DNA from: Onchocerca lupi | Taxonomy: Eukaryota; Nematoda; Chromadorea; Rhabditida; Onchocercidae | Direction of reading: 5' to 3' | DNA: 64,000 nt | Assembly: GCA_028564675.1 (NCBI GenBank) | Contig: JAOVVO010000342.1 | Coordinates: forward strand, 19,282-83,281 | Shown here: positions 38,501-50,093 of the stretch, in pieces | Numbering within the stretch: position 1 is the stretch's first letter | Layout of the letters: each line of letters opens with the position of its first letter | Program-made: the position numbers and the translations under genes | Notes under the pieces: generated by a model | Databases searched by the model: none | What the model was told of the DNA's origin: nothing | The model's input: the letters and a program-made list of their open reading frames with translations, nothing else

Positions 38501-39521
38501 GCATTGTTTATTTCTTATCCTTTGGTCCTTGTTTTGATATCAACCTTCTGTATGATTAATGTGTTGTAAAACTCCGCCCACAGTCAAGACTTTTTATGTA
38601 ATCCACATTGAAAGGAGTCTTTCAAGTCAACATTATCAATATCCAAAATATCAGTTTCTTCAAGCAGTATCTTCAACAGCAATATCTTCTACAATAGTGT
38701 CTTCAATATCAGTTTTGTTTCAATTAAAATTCGAATACGGTTTCAATAGCAAAAGCAACAATTTGGCAGGAGCAACAGCAATGGTAGAACGGAAGGAAAA
38801 TGACAATCGCAGAAATGAAGGACAACAACGTAGTGAATATTCAAACGAATATTAGTATGCTTTATTATTTGCCGTAACATTCATTTAAACTTTACCATTG
38901 TAGAAGTGCCATATTGTATAATATGGTATGAACGCCAATAAAGGCTACTGTTGACCTAATAGAGTCACTACAGTGGGAAGCAATCTCCAATTCAACCGGA
39001 TTACAAACCAATTGCCAAAATTTTCCCCAGCAATATCTAAATTATTGAAGAGATTATTTTTGCGAAAGATTCATAAAGTATGAAGACGTGTTTTTTGGGA
39101 AATTGTTTTTACTTTTGCATATTGCGAAGTTTTTTTTATGAAGAATTTTGGATTTGTTTTATGAAAATGATCACATTATTGTAATATTTTTTATTGTAAT
39201 ATTTCATGACAGCATCAGTATCTTTACTTTACAATTATTGTTACTGTTTGAAAGTTTTGATATCTTATCAGATATTTTCGATTATATCGCAGCTTTCCAA
39301 CTTATGTTCATCTTTTATCCTTATCCCACTTGTGTATCATAGATATTTATGAATTTGTCATCTGTATGTTGTCATGATTTCACTATTTTGATAACTTTTT
39401 ACTTTTGAAATCAAAATATAACTTCTGTCGATGATCTCATCAGATACAGATACTGTTAAAAAATTTTCTGTTTGTACATTCAGATAAAATCAGTTTTACA
39501 AAATGTGAGTGGAGACATAAA

Positions 39522-39578
39522 AACAAAGTCTAAGCGCCTAATTGTATTATTAATTGTATTAGGCGCTTAGACTTTGTT
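39522..39578. repeat. Perfect 21-bp inverted repeat with a 15-nt centre
   Basis: Arms 39522-39542 and 39558-39578 are exact reverse complements (AACAAAGTCTAAGCGCCTAAT and its complement), separated by an AT-rich centre. Part of the arm (TAAGCGC) recurs just downstream near 39594. It looks like a fold-back element end or deletion product. As RNA it would form a stable hairpin. Confidence 0.9.
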
Positions 39579-39953
39579 AAGCGTTTTAAAAACTAAGCGC
39601 ATTTTGCCAAAAGTACGGTTAAATTATATGTTTATCTGTATTTTTTTTTTCTTTTTTTTGCAACAGATTCGATTGCAGGGAATCATTTCAAAAAATAATA
39701 ATATCTTATGCCATTTTCTTTTATATATGAACTATCATTGAATCCTTTGATAAGCAATTTATCATATATGCATCCGTGATCATAATGCACACTGCCATCC
39801 ATATAAATCCCTAAACAATTTAAACATTAAGTACAGAATTAGGCTTTTAAGATTTTCGCTACAATATTAGGAAGAACAAACCCCTCCTGCATACTAAGAA
39901 TAACGAAGCAGCCAATATATTAACTCTTCTATTAGACTAGTTTGCATTCTTGG

Positions 39954-41121
39954 CTAATTGAAAAAAAAGATATTATAGAATGAAATTTTTTTGAAAGAGA
40001 AACTAAAATGATTCGAAATGAAAAGAAAAAAGTATGATCCTTTATAACAAATATTAACAATGATTATGCTTCGGTGAAACATTGCATAAATATAAGCTGA
40101 TGTCACGAGATAAGCTGTCAATAAACCGTATGGGACACTGAACCACATAAATTTGCTTATCTGAAAATTCACAACAAGATAATAATTTAAGCAAATTTAC
40201 GAATTATCAACACTTCTTCCTATTGCATATGATACTATCGCTGTTTCTGGTTTCTGGCTGATATTCCGAATCTTAGCATGTGCAAAGTATAAAAAAATTT
40301 TTTTTTGATGCGATTTATATTGCAGCATTTTTTCACAAATTCTCTCCAAGTTTTTCCATAAATTTAAGTTCCCTTTCTACAAACGAAATCTTAAGAATTT
40401 CTATCATCTGATGCACCCATATTTTGTTTGCATCAGCGCGAATTCTATTACGTGTGCTGATAATGCATTATTTACTGACTGTATTAAAAAATGAAATTAC
40501 TTATCATTAACGATTAGTCAAGTAGATAGCAAGATATAGTTGGAGGAGATATATCGCACTGAATAATTAAGTAGTTTCGACAATTTTGCAAACTTAGTGC
40601 AGAAAAAAATTAATTACCCAAATATATTTTTCGTGTAATCCAGCAAAGACATCTGCCACAGCGATAAATGTCCAAATGACAAGAAGTACGAGTAAGACGA
40701 ATCCGATAATAGGCATCAAAATATGTCCATGATATTTTGCATTTGCGAGAACAATAATTGCATTTATTGTTGAAATCAAGCTCATTATCTATTTATCACA
40801 TCATCAATAATTTACAGTTTTTCAATCACCAATATATTTTATTTTGAAAATCTCATTAATATCACTGCATTCTATTGAACTCTGCTGCTATTTTCTTGAA
40901 AATTCACTTTTCTAATCATAATCATTTTTATCTGATCGAAATTATACTTTTTTTGGAAGCATTTTATTGCAGTTTTTGAAACTTTCTTATTTATACTTCC
41001 TATTTGGTGATGTTTTGGTATCATATCATAAAAAATGAATACTAACGATGACAAAAAATAATAAAAGACATACTGCGGCAAAAGCACGCATAGTAAGAAT
41101 CGTAAAACTGAAACGGTCCAT
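39954..41121 (-). CDS. Small four-helix membrane protein of unknown function
   Basis: Three exons (41121-41047, 40788-40618, 40160-39954) join in phase 0 and encode about 150 residues. Hydrophobic helices: one in exon 1 (AAVCLLLFFVIV), two in exon 2 (around STINAIIVLA and IIGFVLLVLLVIWTFIAVA) and one in exon 3 (PYGLLTAYLVTSAYIYAMF). Splice signals are ATC|GTTAGT, TAG|ATA, TGG|GTAATT and TTTTCAG|ATA. The C-terminal half of the last exon turns Phe/Ser/Lys-rich and may be read-through beyond a real donor, so the 3' end is tentative. CTTAG two bases before the ATG could be a trans-splice acceptor. The four-helix layout resembles nematode tetraspan families, but I cannot name one. Confidence 0.6.
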
Positions 41122-43887
41122 AACTAAGAACTTTATGAACTTTATGACAATGATTCGAAAACTGCAGCACGCAAAATCACAACTACTGAAAATGCTCGAA
41201 GCACCAACTATTTGCTAATTTTGTATTATAACATTTTCAGAATTATGAATAATTTTGCAGCATTTTTGAAATTATGAATAATTTGGAAGGGCTCAAACTT
41301 AAGCTTAGAATACTTTTAGATGATTGTTTATTTCGGATGATTTATCTATGAGATGAATTACCTCCCGAATTTTGATATTTATTCTTTACTAAAATGAGAG
41401 CTTGATTTGAGTCTTGCAAATATGCATTATTACTTTGAAAATATTTCACTTTCAGAAATTTTTGACAAAAGAAAAAATATTACCAGTTCAATGACTTTTT
41501 CATGTGAGATTTTGATAAATGAAAGACTGTTTGGTCACTTTTTCTTATTTAATCCAGTATCGGAAAAAAAATTATGATGTGAGCCATTAAATCATCTCAT
41601 TTATTCTATTTGCCACAAATTGAATAAACGATTTAGGAAACGAATTTAATTCAATAAAACTGGACATCACATATATGATGAGATTGATATTTCCCAGCGC
41701 TACTTTACTGATCGATTTCACTATGTACTCAACAACTAATTATTCGCTTTGCGCATTTCGAACTTTTATGAATTCGCCTCTTTGAATAACTTATTGATTG
41801 ATAAGTGATCAATGTATAGCAGAGAAATGATTTCAGCCTAAGCTACGTTTGTAAATTTGCAATAAAATTACTCTCATATGCCTGTGAAAACGTGATAAGC
41901 ATCAAGAAGCGTTTGAAAAGTATCGAAATATTGATATCGAAGAATAAAGTATATTAATAGAATGCTTTGCCGTTTGAGTATCTTTACAACCGACTTAGTG
42001 CTTTCATCAGACAATAACATCGAGGAAATAAAAATCAAACTTTATTTGGCAAATATTGTGAGCATTTATAGAGAAGCATGATACTATGCATCTATGCTGA
42101 ATAAAATCCTCAATTAGCACGAATAATTCGGAAACTAACGAATTATGAAGACCATAAAGACTAATATTTTTTTTAATTATAACATCATTTCTAAAAAACA
42201 TGCCGCCAACCATGGATTCAAAATAAATTTCGTTTCATTAAATACTAATATTTTATGGAGCTCTTCGTTTTTTTTTTCCTTTAACTGCTCAAAAAATATT
42301 TCTTCCTATCAATAAAAAACCGTAGTTTGATATTCTTCATAAAAATAAAAGATAAAGATGCAAAATAACTGTTGGCTTGCTGCTTGCATACAAATTAAAA
42401 TACAAAAATTAATACAATAAAGCAAAATTTCTCCTTTTTATGAAAATTTGATTTGTTCTAAGAATTAAAAAATTACATTAGCCATCATAACAATAAATAA
42501 GCGTCTCAACATTTTGCATCATAAAATGCTTGATGATAAAAATGATTATTTCGCTTTAGAAACAGGTGCCACACGAATATTCAAATATCAAAGCATTCTT
42601 GATGTTACTGAGAATTTAATACGTATTAAATACAACCATTTTAACCTATATCATTCAGGACTTATCGCATCTACTACATATGTTTGTCATTTTTTGGGCA
42701 CTCTATTTCTTTTTTTCTCAGAGACTACTAAAGACTGTGCAATGTTTACCTATCACCACCTAGATACGTAGATACATTCATTTAACGCATAGGATGAAAC
42801 TCAAATCTGTTCATAGAGCAGAGAATGCCACATATTTGCAATATTGCTTTCTGCAATTAAATTAGGAACACGTGAAAAAGAAAATAAATGAATTGAAGAA
42901 AAAAATCATCGAATAAACCGGTGAAAAATGAACCGCTTGGAATAAAAGGTATTGCCACCAGAGCAATAAAATTGTGAATGATTGTAACAAACTAATTCAA
43001 AAATAAACATTTTCAGTTTTTTTAACCTAAATTCAACAAGCTGCTTATCTTGATAACCGAGTTTTACACATTAGAGGAAAGTGAAAGGTAAAAACTCATC
43101 AGGTTTGATACAAATAAAGTTATTAGAAAGTTAAGTGAATAGTAACGAAATAGTGGATCACAACAGATCCTTCAAATATGTAGGATATAATTATCCAAAT
43201 ATTGGATGTGATCACAATGTACATGAAAAAGAGATGAAAGATTTTAACCTATATTTATTTTTTATTTTTCACAAGATGTGAGAATTAATTAAAGGCTGCA
43301 GGAATATCCTGGAGTCGGGTGTATACCAGTTCGATAATAATCTGCAGTCACCTGCCACATTCTTTTCTGATCTTTTTGAAGATCAAAAGAGATTACCTAA
43401 ACTTCTAAAAATTATAAAAAGAAAAAGATAAGTCATAATGTAACTAAGAAAGATTAGATAATATAATAGTGGATGAAGTTATCTAAGACATAATTCACGG
43501 TGCAAAATTATAATTGCATTAGGCAGTATAAAGTTCAATTTACAATAAGATTCTTTAAACTTTTGAAAATTGACAAGAAAGAAAAGAAATTAACCAGCAT
43601 TGTTGCATCACAGAAGCTGACCGGATATTAAAACCAGTAATGAAAAGTCAAAAAAGGAAAATGGTTTACGTGAAGCTTGAACCATAATCTTTCAACTTTA
43701 AGATTTAGTTAAAGAGCTATAAAAATTTGAAAATTTTAAAAAACAATTTGAAAATTTCAAATTTTCTCTCGAGAATATGATAGTTATTGCATCGCGGTAC
43801 TTATATTTTCTTTTTTTTTATTGCGTCTCAACACTTAATATTTCTTTTTCAGAAATATGAATGGAAGGAGCGGATTTACGAATATTT
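41122..43887. other. Gene-free interval between the four-helix gene and the mannosidase
   Basis: AT-rich sequence with no supportable gene or obvious repeat. The right end is the 3' flank of the mannosidase; the left end is the promoter side of the four-helix gene. Short open frames (for example 42514-42771 on +) have no domain or splice support. Confidence 0.55.
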
Positions 43888-46800
43888 TCAGTGATCATAA
43901 ATTGGCAATGGATGGCCTTCCGTATTAAAGACATATTTGTCGAGCGGAATATCAGTTTTGTCATCATCAAATAAAAGATAGAGATATTTCAAAGTTTCAG
44001 CCAAAAAGAACGATTCCATCATATCTCTGGAATTAAATGAATAGTAGTGAAACAGTAATATTAATTTAAAAATTACTTTTTACATTCAAGAAAGCAAAAA
44101 TAATTAGCGTAATTTACCTATATGTCACAGGTATTCTTTTGACATTATTTATCGAAGAGTAGCCATATTCAAGCTTCGCATGACTTTCAATAGCTCTGAA
44201 AGCTTCCCAACCCCACTGCTGATAAATTTTGTCACCTGTTGCTCGATAAAGATAAAACCAAGCTTCAAAGGCCTCCGGTCGCAATAAGTTGTGAGCATCC
44301 ATATACTGCAATTTTTTTTCTCCATAAACTATTTCTTTTCTCACAAAGAATATATAGTTACTGCTACCTATAATTAAAGTTTAACCTACTTCGATTGAAA
44401 TATCTTGAGTATTTCCAGGATCGATGTTGAAATAAATGATTTCTGGAGCTAAACCCGTCTTTGTTTCGTACATCTTACGACATCCTTTTGCAATATCTTT
44501 TGCAAGCTCCAAATGCTTCGCTGGGAGACCATTGAGATTACCCAATGCAAGAGTACCAGCAATAAAACAAGCCAAATGGTCCTAAAAATTTACTTCTGAA
44601 GAGATGACCATTTCTATTATATTGTAAAAACTGCGATGAATCTTCCACTATTAACATGAATGCAATAAGCATGGTACATATCCTGAAAAAGATTACAATG
44701 CTACAGTCAAGAGGATTATAGCTACAATTTTAATCTATCTCTAGTTAAAATTATTTGGATCAGAAAAGAAGTGCAAAAGAGATTACTGTTACGAGCTATC
44801 ATTCCACTATCAAATCAATTTCATGAGTTCAAACCATAAATTACAATACCATTTTCGGAGAGTATACATTTTCACTTATTATTTCACCAACGAAAGCAAA
44901 ATTATTCGGTTTTGAATATCGCAAAAGGTATTTTTCCATTGCAGCCATTGATTGATTGTAATCATTTTTTAGCCTAAATACCAAAGATCAAACATATAAA
45001 ATAAAATTAAAATAAACTTTTGATGCAGAATTCGTGCAATTTACCAATCAATTGTTTTGCCGGTTTGCAGCCATTGCTTCAGTAAATATTCATAAAAGCT
45101 ATCTGCTCGTGCACCCATAGTGATGGTCGTATGCTCTAAGCAGAGAAAAAGCAAGTTAATAAAATTCTCGCTAAAATAATCTTGCATGAACATAAAATGA
45201 TTTATATTACGTGAGAAAATAATAATTATAATTTAGTGATGTAAAATAAAGCGTCAACAAAAAATCATACCATTAAATCGTCCTGTCATTGGATTGATAA
45301 ACATGCTGCACAACCCACCGTATTCCACGCAACCTTCGTTATGCACTTGTTCTGATGTCCGGAATGCAAGCATCTAAATTTTCAAATAAATCAGTTAAAT
45401 TCATTTTATTTAATCAATAAGTTACATATTAATATAAAGAAACATACTTTCAAGTTAATCCTAACATGATATAAACAAGCAACACTTACTTCATAGGTGT
45501 TATTGTTAGTTACTCTAGAAAGATCTCGAAATTCTAACTGCACAGTGCCTATTTCGGCAAGAGAACAATAAGTAGTCCATAACGGTTGCTTTCCTTCCCT
45601 AAAAATTAAGCATTTGAAAATCTATTCAACATCAAGATTGTCTAACATAAAGCTTTTCGAGCTGTTCCAAGAAATTGTTGCTAGCATCTTTTAGAGTAAA
45701 TATTTTCAATCATGGCAATATACATCACTTGATTATGTAATTATATATTTCAGCAAAAACGGAACACATTAATTATTTATCATGTTACCAAATTTTTAAA
45801 GACAAATAATTGTTTATCGAAGTCAATTTTGCTTATACAGACAACATAATCTGATATGGTAATCAATAACCATAGCTGACTGCAGAATGTCTCATACTTT
45901 ATTCGATCTCTCTTTCTCAAAAAAGCCATCCAGAATAATTACTAATAAAAAACATGACAATTCACATGAGAATTATTATATTATTTAATATGACAATCAA
46001 TACTTGGTTAATTATTGTATATCGTTTAACGACTAATATCATTTAAAAATGGTAGTTACTGTTGGAGTCTTATAATCATAAACACTTGAATTTTGTCATT
46101 AATCAGAAATATAATTACAAGCCCATGGAAAAATGAAAATTTTATTTGTTCTGACAAAAAAAAAAAAAAAAAAAAAAAACCTATTCATAAGGCTGACGTC
46201 GCCATATGGAATAGCAGATGGTGTTGCATAAGCACCAGCAAGACGAGAGCCAAGATCGTGAGCACGATGAACAAACATTTCGTCACCACTCAAATGATAA
46301 GCACTTAATAAGCCACCAAGTACACGTATGGTTGTTTCAAAGAGACTAACGAAACGATTCTTTTCAAATGACAACGATTCAGCGACCCAGTTTCTTCCTT
46401 CCTCGAATTCTTAATAATGAAAAAAATGAAAACTTTTTTTTAAAACAAAACTTGACTCTTTCCAATATGCTAGTCCTTTCTTTCTCCTTCCCATCATTCT
46501 TTTCTCCTATGTATAATAATTGTTATAGTTTATGATATTTATTATTTAGTCCACACTCCCTCTATTCTGTATAATGAAACGAATAAATCGGTAGCGTTAT
46601 TAATGTATAGATTGTGAAGTGGAAGGTGAAAAATAAATATTCTCATTATTTATCCATTCTTTAAAAAATAGGCGGATTTCAGAAATAGCACTGAATATGC
46701 TGAATGTAATAAATATCTGAAAAAAAAAAACTGATTAATTAGCAGAAAATTTAGTGAAACTTGCCATCATTAAGACCCATAATAATGGCAGTTGACAACG

Positions 46801-48011
46801 AATCGATAATCGTCAATCCTAAACCAAACCAGTCATTGTAAGATTTCGACACCGGTTTCAAATGATCATGTCCCCAAGCGTATTTCTTATATCCTTCCCA
46901 AGCATGTTTGAATGCATCCACCACTGCTTTTTGTTTATCATTTTGTGGTCCTGAACAAAAATCAAACAGCGTTGTAAGAATAAAATAAAAAGAATAATAT
47001 AATTCATCAAGGATTCGTGAAAAAAAAAATCATAACTTCGGTAAATAATTGCTACTTATCACACAAATTGTAAAGAATGCATTGTAAAGAACATATAAAT
47101 GAATCTAAGAAATAGAGATTTTAATCTACCTTTAAATTTGGGATATTTGAGTTTCTGAATCTCTTGCTTTTTTTTATTCTTATCATTCTTCTCTTCATTG
47201 CTTTTAGATTCTCCATTATTTTCATTCACCAATGCTGACTCTTTATCTGGTAGTCCTTCCGGCAACTAAAAAACCGTAAAAAAAGAAATATAATAATTTT
47301 TGAATTTAAAATTACATTAAAGACACAGTATGAATTAAGAGTTTCAAAACTAAAGTAATTCAGAAAATTTTTGAAAAAAACGTTCGATTTCAAATCATGT
47401 GAGCAGTAAAGGAAACAGCAATATGAACCTTATGATTATCGGGTGGTACATCGACTGGTTCTGCATTATTTGCAATGCTTCTCGATAATTGATATATACT
47501 GTCTACATCTATTGATCCTTTTGCGGCAAAAAAACATAAGATGAATAGAAAAAAGAATAAAGTGAGTATAACGGAGCGCTGTAAACGAGCTAATGATCGC
47601 CAGTACTGAAAAAAATGCTTGTTAGAAATATTATTTTTTAAATAAAGAGTTATTTTTAAGATAATTTATAGTTTTAAACAGAGTCATATTCACAATTACC
47701 AAACTGCCTATTCTAACTGCTCAGTTATTCTAAATGTGCATTTAAGTCGCTCTGTATAGAATTATTCTGAATTTAACTACTCTCAATCTAAAGTCAAAAA
47801 TTCACTACACATTCTAAAGTCACATTATAATAACATGATAAAGCAACCACTAGTCTTAAGTTTTCCCAGCTAAATGAGTATCAATATTATACATGAAAAG
47901 TAAAAAAAAATTCCTTACTCGGCACATACGTAGCGATGTTCTCTTTTCTGAGATAGGATTAACAAGGAAGGGTAAATGACCTTCGCTGCCAGAGCGATAT
48001 AATTTTCTCAT
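43888..48011 (-). CDS. MAN1B1: ER class I alpha-1,2-mannosidase (GH47, MAN1B1 type)
   Basis: Type II membrane glycosidase that trims terminal alpha-1,2-mannose from Man9GlcNAc2 N-glycans in the ER, marking glycoproteins for folding control and degradation. Twelve exons (48011-47919, 47605-47429, 47265-47130, 46950-46765, 46409-46181, 45598-45490, 45373-45271, 45135-45045, 44973-44850, 44581-44390, 44305-44118, 44026-43888) join in phase: 588 residues. Cytoplasmic tail 1-42, membrane anchor about 43-59, Lys/Glu/Asn-rich stem to about 130, then the GH47 domain. Visible family residues: catalytic glutamate in FETTIRVLGG (E222), aspartate in GARADSFYEYL (D356), glutamate in LLRPE (E491), the conserved disulfide cysteines C421 and C450, and the calcium-binding threonine in FNTEGHPLP (T578). 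AYHLSGD, PSAIPY and YSSINNV favour ER mannosidase over Golgi IA/IB. The intron after exon 4 appears to use a GC donor, and exon 5 ends directly beside a poly-T run. Confidence 0.95.
46156..46179. repeat. Poly-A/T run of 24 bases at a splice donor
   Basis: On the mannosidase coding strand this is T24, starting immediately after the first base (G) of the exon 5 donor, so the intron begins G followed by T residues. Length polymorphism here could affect donor use. Confidence 0.95.
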
Positions 48012-50093
48012 CTTTTCCAATACATTACAAATTTACGATCACTTTTCCTTTACCAAATCTACAATAAATATTTCATTGGAAATACAAAAAAAAAAAATAA
48101 GATAAAACACTTCGGAAATCTGTAAATTATAGCAGTTTACATCTTGATAAACATGTACAGAAAAAAACAAATAAAGCTTCGCTGATGAGGAGGATGCGAA
48201 GAAAATTTATGCTTTGCCATGTCTATTAGGGTCTCGCTTCATATTTTTATAGAATTTAACAATTTTCTAATAAAATTGGACCTCTAAAATGTATGGAGAA
48301 ATATTGATAAACGAGCATAGATGAACATTACATTAGCATTAATCAATTTTTGCAATGCAAATATATCATAAGTAGTGTTGCAGACAGAAACAAATCAAAG
48401 AATAACAGGAACCACAAAATGTTACTCAGGCGTCTTGATTTTTCATGGACGTCAAAGCATTGTTATTTTATCACTCGTCAGCCAATTCTGAAAATGAAAA
48501 TGAATGGAAAAATGGTGATGTTTCAAGTTTGCTTACCTTAACCATAATTCAAGTGGATGTTGTTGTTACAATGTTCTATCGTGTAAGATGATGTGATATC
48601 TCGTATGCTGACAGAATTAATTAAATTACATCGGACAGTATTGCGTGTTACATTAAAATACAAAACACGGGAACTTCTTTCTAAGTTATCAAGCCAACTA
48701 CCCAAAAATCTCAACCTTAATTAATAAAAAAGATAACTGCCAGTACGTTATTTCAAATAGCAAGTTGCATATCGACCCTTGGTCGATATATCAAAACGCC
48801 ATGTATTCTCGGTAACTCAATGTGGCCGAAATTTATTGGTCATTGCGATAATCTGGGATTAAACATTCGAAATAATCGGCGGAATTGATTTGCAGGGAAG
48901 GGAATCAATATTATTATTCGAAATTAGTACTATTAATTTTCGCTATAAATTTAATATTAAATTTATAGTACTAATTTTACATCTGAAGTATTAAATATTA
49001 TCTAATACCGTCAGATGATTAAAAGATCTATCAGAAACCGGATGAAAGTAACACTGATTATTGATTTATGTTCTCTGTTAATAGTTTAGATCTGTCTCCA
49101 TAATTCGACCTTATCAATCTTCATAAGTTGTGGAAAAGTGCCGTTAAACCAATTCCTCATTAAAAAAATTTCCGAATTTTTATTTTCCATAAAAAAGATT
49201 TTGATGAACTCTCTTCGAAAGCATTATCGACATTTCGAAATTTACTTCCATCATCAATGTGTAATGAAATGAAAATTGTGGCAATTTGAAGTGTTTGTAT
49301 TAAAATTATTGATTTCTGGAATCCATTAAATTAAACATAACAAATAATTCATTAATTCAATATTTACGTATTTCTTTTTCGCTTTCTTCCAAAAGCAATG
49401 CTTTTATTTGATAAGTATTTTACATGTCATTTATCTTGTATTGTGTATTTTATCATCTTGCTTGATAACAATTTGATAAGAACAAAACATGGTAATGTTA
49501 CTTTTCATTAAATATTTATTTATATTTATATATATCAAATACTTGTCTATGTTTCAGATTCATATTTATTAATATTTAAAGTAATGTTTAAATTTATTTG
49601 TATTGCGATACACTGAAAAAAAATATTGGATTATGGCATTTTACATTGTATCTCAAATTTTAGCTTTGTGTTATCGGATATAGGAAAATCATTGATCCTA
49701 AGCTTGTATGTCAAGACGAATTACGTGAATATCTGCGATATTTTAATGCTTGAATTTATTGTCAACTTTTGCATTTTTAGTGATGAGTTTAAGTCTAAAA
49801 TATCTCAGAATTCCAGTAATTTCATGTTTTTTTTTCTTTTCTTTTTTTTTTTTAAAGCAAAAATTGATATGTTCTGTCAGTAATGTTTTGAACTTATATT
49901 ACATTAGTAAATATTTGCGTGTTTGTAACGATTCATGAAGTTTGCTCTAACTTTGTTATTTTGAATATTTTAAATTCATAGAGAATTTACTTCTTTCTAT
50001 TTTCTTTTTCTCATAAACGTACTGAATCCAATTCAACAAGTTATAAGATAACCGAAATTCCAAATCCTTTATTTACTAATTATGAATTTGGTG
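48012..50093. other. Interval between the mannosidase start and the first secreted-protein gene
   Basis: Promoter side of the mannosidase and 3' flank of the secreted-protein gene, with a reverse-strand AATAAA near 50067-50072. It holds a small palindrome at 48769-48787 (TATCGACC/GGTCGATA), the inverted repeat at 48921-48977, and a poly-T run near 49829-49852. No coding sequence supported. Confidence 0.55.
48921..48977. repeat. Interrupted inverted repeat
   Basis: The right arm (TAAATTTATAGTACTAATTT) is complementary to the left arm when a 13-base insertion in the left arm (TTAATTTTCGCTA) is skipped. Very AT-rich, so formation by chance is possible, though the AGTACTA block on both sides argues for a real fold-back. 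Confidence 0.65.

Larger units (their letters stand above)
37172..39953. other. Intergenic repeats upstream of the Lys/Glu-rich gene
   Basis: Contains a roughly 300-bp dispersed repeat copy (37845-38145), a degenerate tandem array (38314-38500) and an inverted repeat (39522-39578). A 98-codon open frame on the + strand at 38559-38855 has low-complexity Ser/Ile/Gln content and no splice or domain support, so I do not call it a gene. Confidence 0.6.

Noticed and set aside
38559..38855. 98-codon + strand open frame
   Set aside because: Low-complexity translation in a repeat-rich interval, without domain or splice support.
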